From the NCBI GenBank assembly GCA_050084985.1, contig JBITNC010000001.1, positions 16,306,001 through 16,370,000 of the forward strand: a stretch of DNA of 64,000 nucleotides, given 5' to 3'. The notes beneath the pieces were generated by a model. The model was not told the origin of the DNA and made no database searches. It was given only the letters and a program-made list of their open reading frames with translations. A program made the position numbers and the translations under genes. Source of the DNA: Nageia nagi. Taxonomy: Eukaryota > Pinophyta. Positions 1 through 10,267 of this stretch are shown here, one piece after another; positions within the stretch are counted from its first letter, which is position 1, and every line of letters starts with the position of its first letter.

Positions 1-140
1 AACTCCACTCATAGACATGATAAGCTGATAATTCAGGTATGCAAACACGAAACTCAAAGCAATATTCTCCTGGATATAACGTTGATCAAACACCTGTGAT
101 GCACCCATGATACTTAGATAAGCTAATTTTTTGGATAAAG

Positions 141-208
141 GAACACGGGTGGTCCCTTCTTGCAGACTTAGAACATTGGTGGTCTTCACCTAAGGCCACA
201 GGTAGTCC
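141..208 (+). repeat. CpG-motif triplet upstream of the PMD-A promoter
   Basis: Three degenerate copies of a motif ending in GGTGGTCC/GGTAGTCC start near 141, 171 and 194. They are weaker relatives of the GGACCG-N4-CGGTCC units at 804-880. The array ends 143 bp before the TATA box at 351. Function is inferred: regulatory protein sites or the remains of a minisatellite. Confidence 0.5.
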
Positions 209-350
209 TTTTCTTGGAGATTCATCGAAAATCATGAAAATCAGGTCCCTGCAAATCACCTCTGGATTCCAAATTGATACCTGATTGCTCGTCCACGTAT
301 ACCAAATGCTCAAATCAAAATTCATCTTGAAATATGTGCCCTAAATTTTC

Positions 351-358
351 TATAAAAG
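351..358 (+). promoter_or_regulatory. TATA box of the PMD-A gene
   Basis: A strong plant TATA element (TATAAAAG, followed by GGGCC) lies on the plus strand 622 bp before the PMD start codon. It would place transcription start near 380-390. The following 590 bp would be a long 5' UTR, possibly containing an intron, with a motif array at 804-880. Its strand is opposite to the gag of the same element, so the PMD gene appears to have its own promoter. Confidence 0.55.
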
Positions 359-803
359 GGGCCCCACCCTTCCTCATTTGATCACCCTGTCATTTTCATA
401 GCTGAGAGTATCCTAGAGCTTGAGAGACTGATTCAGAGAGGTTTAGTTGGTGATTTTATTGTTATCACTAGGTGATTCTTCCTGTATTGCTATGCTGCAC
501 GCTATGGCCCTATCGATCACACACCGAGATGGACATAGAGCTACCTTGGTGGCTGATTCTCCTGCTGGTCATCAAGTACATTGCATCTCCTACCTTTTCC
601 TTGCTATGCTTTTACTTATCTTCAGATTTTAGCTGCCTATACATTGGTTTTCTGAATTGCCCCTAGGGTTTTCCTATTGCATACCCTAGCCCTTCGTTTT
701 CCCTTTTCACTTTATTTTTTTGAATTTCTGGTATCATGGCTGTACTATGCTCATTTGTACGAACCTACACCCTGAATTTTGTCGACCCTTATTCACGAAA
801 ATA

Positions 804-880
804 GGACCGCTGGCGGTCCTTTCTACCCTAGTTTGGACCGTAGGCGGTCCTTCTCACCTGATCTAGACCGTGGGTGGTCC
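804..880 (+). repeat. three 16-bp palindromic units, about 30 bp apart
   Basis: Units at 804-819, 835-850 and 865-880 follow GGACCG-N4-CGGTCC, whose two 6-bp arms are reverse complements. The third unit has AGACCG and TGGTCC, differing by transitions. Start-to-start spacing is 31 and 30 bp, close to three helical turns, while the spacer sequence is not conserved. They lie in the 5' region of the PMD-A gene. Confidence 0.75.
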
Positions 881-972
881 TTTTTACCAGTACTATTTTT
901 GCTATCTGTGTTTCATATCTTGATACTGACTTGCCTTTTATCATTCTTTTCTTGCAAAACCGTGCATACCTT

Positions 973-2768
973 ATGCGACCATCCGGTAAGAGTGCCGCCT
1001 TCACCACTGCCCAACAGTGGCCACAAACTGACGTAGCCCGGAGCATTCTAGAGGACATTTCGTTCAGCTACCTTGCGTTTGTTGACTATGTGTTTCATGA
1101 CTGCAACATGTTGACAGCTTTGATGGAGAGGTGGGATCCAAACTCCAACACCTTTCACCTTCCAACTGGTGAGATTATAGTGACACTAGAGGATATCTAT
1201 AGGATCACTAGACTTCCTATCAGAGGGAGGCTAGTGAACATGATTCCTATTCCAAGCCTGGAACAGGCAGAGGCATGGGCTACATGGCTGACGGGATCAG
1301 ACGAAGTAAATCATAGGAAGAGGGGTGTGTCCCTAGTGAGACATGTTTCAGAGTATCCTCCAGCACGGGGTGACCTATGGATGAGACTCCTCATTACCTG
1401 CCTTTTGGATGCTATTGTCTACCCAGACAAGAGTAGTGAGACCTTTCCTGTGGGTATGATTCCTATTATTCAGGACATGGTGACACACAAGGCAGCAGTA
1501 TGCATGGTGCCCCGCAATACTAGCACAACTCTATCATGACCTCCATGGCTTTGCAGAGGTGGAGAGAGGGGGGAGACAGGTGGCTCATTCTATGATACTG
1601 CAGGTGTGGGCATATGATCACATCATCATCTCTAGACCAACGACGTTGCCCCTAGATCAGCCAGATGATGTACCCACCTGGCAACGGTGGGCAACGATAG
1701 AGGGACCAAATTTTCCTAGCATGGACTTAGAGGGATGGTAGGTACAGTTTGACCTACTGCAGGAGTCGCAGATATACTGGCATCCCTATCAGGGAGGTGT
1801 ACCAGAGTGGGAAGAGGACATACAGGAGATGGCATGGGTGAGACACCCTATGTACGTATAGGCACATAGGGCACTAGTGGAGCCATACAGGCCAGAGCGG
1901 GTACTCTATCAATTCAACTTCCAACAGGGTATACCGAATGACTGCAGGATAGTGGTGCGCTACTACCGTAGCAGGCACCTCCCAAAGGATTATGAGCCAG
2001 TACCTAACTGGGACTCAGATTGGGAGTCCCCCAATGAGGACTCTGACTATGAGGTTGATGATGACATAGATGGACCTGATCACACAGAAGACTACCTAGA
2101 CTGGTGGAGGGCATGTCGTCCTCACCACATAGGCATGCATGATGCTGACACGGGTGACGATGCATGGGAGGATGAAGACACAGGAGACATAGAGACCGGA
2201 TGGGACACTCCCTTCACAATGGGAGGGTGGGGAGGAGAGAGTAGCTCTACATATGCTCGTGACACGTCTCTAGATGCAGGTCATGATGACAATGAGGAGA
2301 CCGATCCAGACCAGGATGAGTATGAACCTGAGTATGAGATAGAAACAGACTGGGAGGAGGAAGACTACGATAAGGATGATGATGGTAACCATTTTCTCTT
2401 TTACTTTGCTTTGACCTTCTGCCTTTCATGATATGCAAAGGACTAACATGATATATTTATGCTATGTCACAGATCCTAAGGTTGAGATGGCTAAGCTGCG
2501 TGGTCAAATCAATCAGAAGGATGAGGAGATTAGAGAGCTACAGAGTCATCTACAGTTCAGAGGAGGGGATTATGCTGGTATCTATCAGGACCTACAGGTA
2601 GCCAACAAGGAAATCAAGGCCCTCTATGAGCAGCTTCACCAGGCTGAGAGACAGATCGACGAGGAGAAGGCACGCGTAGAGAAGTACAAGGCACGGTGCG
2701 GGGGTGGCACATCTAGCAGGGCTACTAGCTCTAGTATAGGGGGAGGGGGGTCTAGTAGGAGATTCTAG
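973..2768 (+). pseudogene. plant mobile domain (PMD) protein, element A, degraded
   Basis: I chose the ATG at 973. The translation shows the aminotransferase-like plant mobile domain: LMERWDPNSNTFHLPTGE, then VTLEDIYRITRLPIRG, and later LQVWAYDH. A very acidic stretch (about 1990-2384) follows, then a clean GT-AG intron at 2385-2472 that keeps the frame (codon GAT split after G). The last exon encodes a coiled coil (MAKLRGQINQKDEEIRELQ) and a Gly/Ser-rich tail ending at 2768. Breaks are a 1-nt frameshift near 1517 and TAG stops at 1739-1741 and 1859-1861. The gene is antisense to the neighbouring gag, and the same arrangement recurs in element C. PMD proteins occur as host nuclear proteins (MAIN/MAIL family) and inside transposons. 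The role in a transposon is not established. Confidence 0.75.
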
Positions 2769-2997
2769 ATCATTCTATGTAATCTCATCTAGTTGTATTG
2801 TAAACAAAAACATTTTGATCATGATATATATAAAACACAAATTTTGGTACCTGATTTGCTCTTGTACATGTACTGCATGAATTTGATGTTCCATGATCCT
2901 TGAAAATGAACGCCAATGATACAACCTGAAATTCTAACTTCTCATGCTGTGAAAGGAATTAGAATCTTTTGATTTCCTCTATTTTTTGACTAAAATA

Positions 2998-3095
2998 GGA
3001 CCACCGACGGTCCTATTATCATGAAATACAACGTCGAGGCTCCTGTTATGACGTCATGAAGCCCTCCAATCTTGACCATGACGTCCGTTAGTGAC
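2998..3095. repeat. CpG-motif array between PMD-A and gag-A
   Basis: A unit GGACCA-CCGA-CGGTCC lies at 2998-3013, a related unit at 3028-3043 (ACGTCGAGGCTCC), and ATGACGTC recurs at 3048 and 3078. The spacing of 30 bp is the same as in the array at 804-880. It occupies the place where pol would be expected in a complete Tat element. Confidence 0.5.
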
Positions 3096-3232
3096 CTGAA
3101 CCAACTACTAGCTTTTCTCTTTTTTTTTTTTTTTCAATATATTTTGATTTACCAAATGATACCACCGGAGGGCCTGGAGCTCCCCCCGATGCTAACCTCG
3201 TAAGCATCTTCAAGAAAGATCATATTGATGTG

Positions 3233-4365
3233 CTATTCTTCTCCTGTATCTTTGACCTTTACTGGACACACATAGAATCCATCTTCTATGAGCTTCTGTA
3301 TTCTATCCCTAAGGTTTCCACACCCATTAGTAGCATGGTCCTTAGTTTGATGATATTCACAATGCCTATCTTCTTTATACCGAGTGGGTTTTTCTGCTGT
3401 AGGATCTTCTTCACGCTTAGGCAAAGGTTGTAATAACCCCTTTTCCATAAGGTCTTTTAAGATATGTCTTGGGGGTATGGGAAATCTCACAAATTTCTTC
3501 TCCTTCGTCTCACTTGTCTTCTCTACCACATGGATAGTTTTCTCTTTCTTTGGCGATTGCGGTCTCTTATCCTTTGCTTTAGCCTTATCACTATTGCCAT
3601 ACTTTACAAGCCCTAGCTTCACAAGGACTTTTTCTTTCTCTAGCAGTTTATACGTCATATCGGAAAATGTAAGATGTGTATAATCGATAACATATGATTG
3701 TAAGGGCAATATAACAGCTTCTTTAAAAATGTTATTTACCTCTTTTTCCGTTAATCTGGTCTTCACTTGCTGCCATGTCTTCTTAAACCTTACAACAAAT
3801 TTGTCTAGTTGCTCATCACTATCTTGCTTGATAGCACATAAATCTGATAGCATAACCTCCTTCTTGATGTTGTGCTTATATTGTTCCAGAAATAAATTAC
3901 TGAATTCCTCAAACGATGTGATGGATCCTTCGGGTAAGGCATAAAACCATTCTCGTGCCTCTCCTTCCAAGCTCTGGGGGAAGAATTTAGCCTGCAATCT
4001 TTGGTCTGTACCAATTTTGAGTTCACACTCATCCTTGAATCCTTGTATATGTCTTCTTGGATCTCCTTCACCATTGAACTTACTGAATTTTGGCTCTTTG
4101 TAATCGGATGTGGCATGTGCCTACGAATTTCATCACATAAAGGACTACCAAATTCGAAAGAATCATTAGGTGGAGCTGATCTCCTTGCCAGTCTGTCTAT
4201 TTGCCTCTGCATACCTTCCATAGTAGCCTGAAAATTACTATTTTCACCCTCAACGCTATTTTGCATTCCTCCGGATCCCTCTGGATCATCATGTCTGATT
4301 TCTACCAATAATTCATCCAAATCTCTTTTTGAAAGACTACGCAAGAATAACTTAAGCTGCTCCAT
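3233..4365 (-). pseudogene. Tat-type gypsy gag, element A
   Basis: Minus-strand gag in two frames joined by one frameshift near 4085-4110. The first part (start 4365) has MEQLKLFLRSLSKRDLDELL and a possible coiled coil. The second contains the conserved gag core (GDPRRHIQGFKDEC, then LEGEAREWFYALPEGSI, FLEQYKHNI) and a Tat-type knuckle of the form C-x2-H-x5-H-x4-C. A stop at 3233 is followed by about 28 more open codons to 3149. No protease, RT or integrase follows, and the PMD gene lies immediately beyond. The element is therefore a gag-plus-PMD non-autonomous derivative, or it lost pol by deletion. Confidence 0.75.
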
Positions 4366-4437
4366 AACTCAAACACTCACAAAATAAATGTTAGTCTTAA
4401 CTAAAACCTTTAGGGTTTTAGTATAATGATGTGCATC

Positions 4438-4455
4438 TTCACGTCGGGTTCACCA
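4438..4455 (-). other. primer-binding site, element A
   Basis: Read on the minus strand, the LTR end TAAACA is followed by TT and then TGGTGAACCCGACGTGAA. A TGG-starting 18-mer 2 nt after an LTR is the normal place of a tRNA primer site. I cannot name the tRNA. Confidence 0.6.
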
Positions 4456-4457
4456 AA

Positions 4458-5335
4458 TGTTTACAAATAAAATTGAGCATGCAAATAAGCAAATAGGCAA
4501 ATATCTACAAACTCAATATTATCTGTATTTAAGCTACGGATAGCAATTTATTCTAGGTAACAATAAACAAAATAACCAATTCAGAAGTGTAATTGTACCA
4601 ACCAAGACTGTAATTTGTGTACTTACCTCACGGAACGTACCTGACAATGAAAGATGCATATATTGGCGATGTACTGATGATGAGCTGCCTTTCCAACAAC
4701 GTCGTGACTTGCGAGGATGCAAAAAGAGGATCGTGGGCGGTCCGTTTCAATGATATAAGAGTACCAACGGTGTTCTTCTTCCGTTCACAAAGGAGTGCCG
4801 GTGGCCTTCATTCTATAGTTTTGACCTCTCGATTAAGTCCAAAAATTCAGTATAGATGTCTCAGATAGCAGTGTGATATCAGAATAGATCGTAGATGTCA
4901 GGATAGCTCGCAAAAGGAAGCACACAAACCACAGCCTTGTAGGCGGTACCAAGAGATACCTTAAGGGGTAGCCACTTACAAGACCATACGCGGGATCATG
5001 TGTATCCTTGTTATTGTGGACTTACTATTAGATCCCTTATTTATATAGATAATAGATAATACCACCCATGGGTCGGCGTGCATCTACATAAATAAGGTTA
5101 ATTCACAACATTCAAGATAAACACACCAATAAACAAGATAATTCATGCAATATTCAAGATAACCCATGCAATATTCAAGTTAATCCATGCAATATTCAAG
5201 ATAATCATTATAAAATTCATATTCAAGACACGCATTGATATTATCACTTTAATACATTCAAAACATACATTTAAGCCAAGCATATTTCATTAATTTATTG
5301 ATTTAAAAACATAAATTCATTTTTATGTGTTAACA
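4458..5335 (-). mobile_element. LTR of Tat-type element A (its 5' LTR)
   Basis: On the plus strand this 878-bp block starts TGTTTACAAA and ends GTGTTAACA, so it is TG...CA on both strands. The primer site and gag follow on its left in minus orientation. A minus-strand TATA (TATATAAATAA) is at 5037-5047. CpG motifs related to the 30-bp arrays occur near 4694, 4728, 4761 and 4795, about 33 bp apart. The LTR interrupts an antisense copia leader. The first 5 bp of that flank, CCCTT, would be the target duplication, but the partner LTR lies outside the window. Confidence 0.7.
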
Positions 5336-6975
5336 CCCTTGATCAATAATATACTCTCACAAGGATAAGTACTAGCTATTTTTCAAGGGTGTGATGTGTG
5401 TTATATTAGATAAATTATTATTTTGATTAGGTTTCAAGTAATCCTCCTAAGTTATTAGGATAATTCTTGAATGGATGTGTGAACATGTGGTTTCACTACA
5501 CACATACTTGTCCACCTATATGGAGTTATGTTTAGACCAATAGAGGACTTAGGAGTAATTAAGAAGTACAAATTTTACATATTTTGGATCGATAGACTAA
5601 AGGTTCCAATCTACCGTGTCCTTTCCTTGTGGCTCCCTAAACAATTCATGTTGTGGAGTAAACATACGAATGTATCCATTTTAGGGGGTGCACTTTTAAT
5701 GTTTGTGATTTTTTCAAAAAATAAAAGTAAAGTGCTTAAAAAAATGGTACACCATCAAAAATTGAAACCCAAGAGTCCAATAAGTTTTGTTATCAACACC
5801 AAGAGGATCTCTTAACCAAAAAATATGAGTTCATTATTTTTAAGTAATAACAAAAAAGTCTCCCCCTTTTACTTAAAAACTTGAACCTAGTAAAAATGTT
5901 CCCCTTCATCAACATTAAAAAATGCACTTAAATTTTTTTTCCTTGTTGCAAATTTATCTTAGAAAGAAAAAAATTATTTTAATACTAAGGGAGAGAGAGA
6001 AGAAATAAAATAATTCCCCTTTTTTAACACTTAGGAAAAAATTGCCCCCACTTTTCTTTAGCATTTATTTATTTATTTTTAATTCAAATAATTTCCTTCT
6101 CTAAAATAAAGTTAAAAAAATCCTCCCTTTAAAAAAATTCACACTTCTATTAGTGTTAACAATAATCCCTCCCTTTTAATACTTAAAAAAATTTCCCCAC
6201 TAAAATAAAAAATATTACAATTAATTCCTCTCCCCTATTTTTGAAGAATCCCCCTTTATATTAGTACATCTCCCCATATAAAAAAATAACTTCCCATTTA
6301 AACAAGGAAAATTTAATAAGTCATCATTGGGTGCAATTAACCCATCTATCAGGCCTATAAAAATTTAAATGAGTTGTAGTTTTTTTTACCAAATGCAATG
6401 AATAGAGGGAGACATGCACTCCACTTAGATTTGCAAGTAAAGAGTGTTTTTTTTAAACATCCTTCTTATAATATCACCCTCTAATGTCGGTGAAATTGTA
6501 GGGCCAGGGTGGAAGCCCATCAGGTAATGGAGGTCAAAGTGGGTTGAGACAATCATGGTTGTGATGGTGGGTCGTACATTCACAAAGAGGTAAAGTTGGG
6601 GTTCGAGTGTCTGATCAAGCGAGAGTTAATGGTGTGCAAGGGGTTGGGAAAGTGATATGTTGTGGGAGAGGAGGTCTAATACCTTACGAAAGATGGGTGA
6701 TCGAGTGTAGGTTTCCATACTATAGCCAAGTTTTATCTCCAATATTAGTGTAGGGGATGTAAACCGATTCCACCGTTTTGAAAAGAGAGATAGGTGAGGT
6801 GTTGATCGATCACAAATCACCATTTGATTGGGTGACATGATGTAGTAGAGTGTGAGGGGGAAGAGGGGGTCAAAAATACCCGCAAGAAGAATGGGCACAA
6901 CCAATTAGTTGGGGTGGGATACAATAGGTAGAGGATGAGACACGGTTGGCGGGTCACAAAGCTAGAAGTGGTCGA
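5336..6975 (-). mobile_element. antisense copia leader fragment
   Basis: The reverse complement of 5336-5880 matches the leaders at 9280-9850 (element B) and 38790-39260 (intact copia), including the blocks around TGACCAAGG, the tract equivalent to ACATGACTTGTTT and the GAACTCAT motif. 5880-6477 is AT-rich with poly-A/T and C runs. 6478-6975 is G-rich on the plus strand and matches nothing else in the window. The fragment ends at the LTR of element B. The minus-strand ORFs here are not convincing genes. Confidence 0.65.
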
Positions 6976-7501
6976 TGTTGGAATGTATAATGCATTATTG
7001 TAAGGTCTCTTAATGTAATTCACTTAATAGTGAATATGATAATGTAAATTCACTAATACTTATAAGTATCCCTACATACCTTTTAAGTATTTGTGAATAT
7101 GATAATGTAACTTATCCTACACTCCATCTCATGAGCACATCCTTTGAGTAAAAGGGTGATGCATGTCATGATATTGTATAATGGTTAAAAGGGTGATCTA
7201 AGGGAGGATTTGGCCTATAAATAGAAGGCCCTCTCCTTGAGATCACTCACTCAAGTTTGCAGAAAAGTTATGCTCTTAATTAAGTTGTAGAAGTGAGAAA
7301 GAGTTATTATAAGAGAGTGCTATTTCAGAATAAGATCTTAGATTAGTAGATGTACTCCCATGGTTGGAGGAACCACTTTATATTGGTTTCATCTTGTGTG
7401 AATGCGACTTTTAGTGTGTGTTCTTAATGCTTAAGGATATGAGAAAGCTTTCATGTGATCTTGGGTAATTAGGAATTTAGCCTTATAGGCTTGATCCTTT
7501 A
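6976..7501 (+). mobile_element. 5' LTR of copia element B
   Basis: The block begins TGTTGGAATGTATAATG and ends just before a decayed initiator-Met primer site (TAGTATCTAGAGCC at 7504). It holds the TATA box CTATAAATAGAAGG near 7211, the same layout as the LTR of the intact copia at 35882. The segment GATGTACTCCCATGGTTGG and the following AACCACTTTATATTGG also match that LTR family. The terminal CA has decayed to TA. Confidence 0.7.
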
Positions 7502-10267
7502 ATTAGTATCTAGAGCCATTCTTGGAGGCTCCTCTTCAACATCTTGGAGGTCATTCCTACTCCTCCATCCTTCTTCTTCAGAGGTTATTCAATATCCTTA
7601 TTGACGTAAAAGGTTTATGAAGGTATAACTTTCTTCCTTCTCTTCCTTTTATGTCAAAGTTTTGTATCATTTTTATAATGATACTAACATTTTTTTTTAT
7701 CTTACAATATATTATTTGTATAAAGTCATACTAAATTTTAGTTACAAATTTAAAAATTACATACAAATAGCAATAATATGTTGTCACTATTTTTTTTCTT
7801 ACAATTTTGTTTACTTAAAATTTTGCAAAATGTATACTTCTTACAATTTTAATAAAATATAAAAAATAAATAAAAATTGCAATTGTTATCAAATTATAGG
7901 AGAAATATTTTGTTGGGTGGAGGTCTTTATCAAAATGTTTAAGTTATTTTTTAGTTTTAAATTAAAAAAATTGGTATCTTAAATAAATATATGTAAGTTT
8001 TTATAAGGACCTTATTTTTTTTGGAAGGGGGATGCATTTTTTCATTAGAGAATATATTAATTTTTTAAAAATAGGGGGGATATCTTTGAAATAAAAAAAA
8101 TACAATATAAAATTAAAAAAATATATTATAATACAAAAAGGGAAAAAGAAGATCAACCATTGGCTAGCCCACGATGACCACCCCTCTGTTGCACCATGGG
8201 CCACCCTCTAACACCCCAGCCTTGCAACTATCTTGGAGATAAACTTGGCAGTAGTATGGTAGTGTAAGGCCCTATTCACATTGCTTCCCAACCAGTAGCA
8301 TTGCATCCACTAGCCCCTATTGAGGTGCCTCCCCAACTTGTGGTGCTACCTCTAAAAACCCCTCCACTCTTATCGTTGACCCTATTATTATGTCAATGAT
8401 TTGACTACCTCACCGGTCACATACAACCCTCGATTATCCCTCCCATCAACTTTTGTGACCTCTCCCAACCCTTTGTGGCACCACCAATGACTCCTAGCTG
8501 CTTGGCCTATCATCGGTACCTAATAGTTGCTTAAGCTATTGCCCCCCTTCCCATGGTTTGTGCAAATCCTCCAATCGCGTGGCTGCAAGATCTTACTAGG
8601 AAAAGGCCCATTTGCATCTTTTTTTGTATCTACAAATATGAAAATTGAAAATTGATGCTAATTTACATCCTACTACATCATCATGCATCGATTTGTTTTT
8701 TTTTGCATTTTTTAGTGTTTTCAACGTAAAAAAGGACACCTCTTTCATAGCATTTTATTTTATTTTTTGCTTACTTGACCATCATTTTTTTTCTTGTTGC
8801 TTGTAAGGAAATATTTTTTGCCATCATTTACCCACCTACAAGCATTAATGCCATGTTTTATCATCATTACTCTTAAAATTTAAATTTGAAGGGGTTTTAT
8901 AATTTACCTTATTTTTAAATAAAAAAGGGAGAGGAATTAATATTTTACCATTTTTTTTAAAAAAAATGAAAGAGGTTGGAGGATTTTTTAATGAGGAATT
9001 AATTTTTTCAAAAGGGAATATTTTTTTATCTTAAAAAGGGCCAAAATATTTTAGAAGCAATTTTTAAGTGAAGAGCTATTTTTTTCCTTGGTAAATGTTT
9101 TTCCCTCTAAGGTAAAATTACAAAAGGGGAATAAATGATTTTTTGCTATGGTAAGTTATTTTTTTTCTTCCTTAGTGTTAAAGAAATTTTTTTTAAGATA
9201 AAAATGCAATAAGGGAGATATCTTAAGTACATTTTTTAAAATGTTGATGAAGGGGAATTTGTTTTTACTAGGTTGAAGTTTTTATGTAAAAGGGGGGGGG
9301 GATTCCTTTTTTTTGTTACTTAAAAATAATGAACTCATGCATTGTAAATAGGTCCTCTTGGGGTTGGTAAAAAAACCTATTGGTCTCTTAGGTTTTATTT
9401 TTTGGATAATGTATCATTTTTTTGAGCACTTTCACTTTATGTTAAGCACTTTGCTTTTATTATTTTTTGCAAAAATTGTAAATATTGAAAGTGCACCCCA
9501 TAAAATGAACACATCCATATATTTTTTTTGTAACATGACTTGTTTAAGGAGCCATGAGGGGAGGATAAGGCAAACTAGATTATTCAGTCTGATGATCCAA
9601 ATGGTGTAAATTTTGTACTTATTAATTACTCTTAAGTCCTTTGTTGGTCTTAACATAACTCCATATAGGTGGATAGGCATATATGTAGTGATACCACATG
9701 TATGCACATCCATTCAAAGATTATCTTGATAACCTCAGAGGATAACTTGAAACCTAATCAAGATAATAATTTGGTTAATCTAATATACATCACATCCTTG
9801 AAAAATAGCTAGTAGTCCTCTTTATGAGAGTATATTACTGACCAAGGGAAACTGGTTGAAGATTGGCAGGATTTGGGTTCCATGCAAGCATCCAAATGAA
9901 GGCCTAATTTCAAACAAGAAAATAACCTCAACTTTATCCTATCTAACATATATTACTTGGTTATGATAAAATTTTGGATGTATGTAATATATCATTTGAT
10001 TTGATTGTAAACCTTTTGCACATGTGAAATTGGTTAAACAATTTAAGCATGCCTTATTGTTTACCTTTCATTAAAATTTAGCATGTATAATAGATTAATT
10101 CATGAATGGTTGATTATCTTTGGATAAAACTCAATATGTATATTTGATTAATTTGAACAAATTCAACATGTATGATTGATTTGAATAAAACTCACTATGG
10201 TTGATTAATTTGGTTCACAATTTTAACATGCTTACATTGGTTAAAACTTTCACATATTTTTTAGCAA
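7502..10267 (+). other. leader of copia element B, probably containing an intron
   Basis: A decayed primer site is at 7504-7517. A likely splice donor AAG|GTATAAC is at 7623, and the acceptor TTTTTTAG lies just before the gag ATG at 10268. 7640-8150 and 8600-9300 are very AT-rich with homopolymer runs. 8150-8600 is a C-rich block unlike the rest. 9340-9960 is a block conserved with 38790-39360. I see no believable coding sequence in it. Confidence 0.6.

Noticed and set aside
5528-5815. 95-codon ORF at 5528-5815 as a gene
   Set aside because: It is the antisense strand of a conserved copia leader, and the similar minus-strand ORF at 9432-9713 is the same non-coding sequence.
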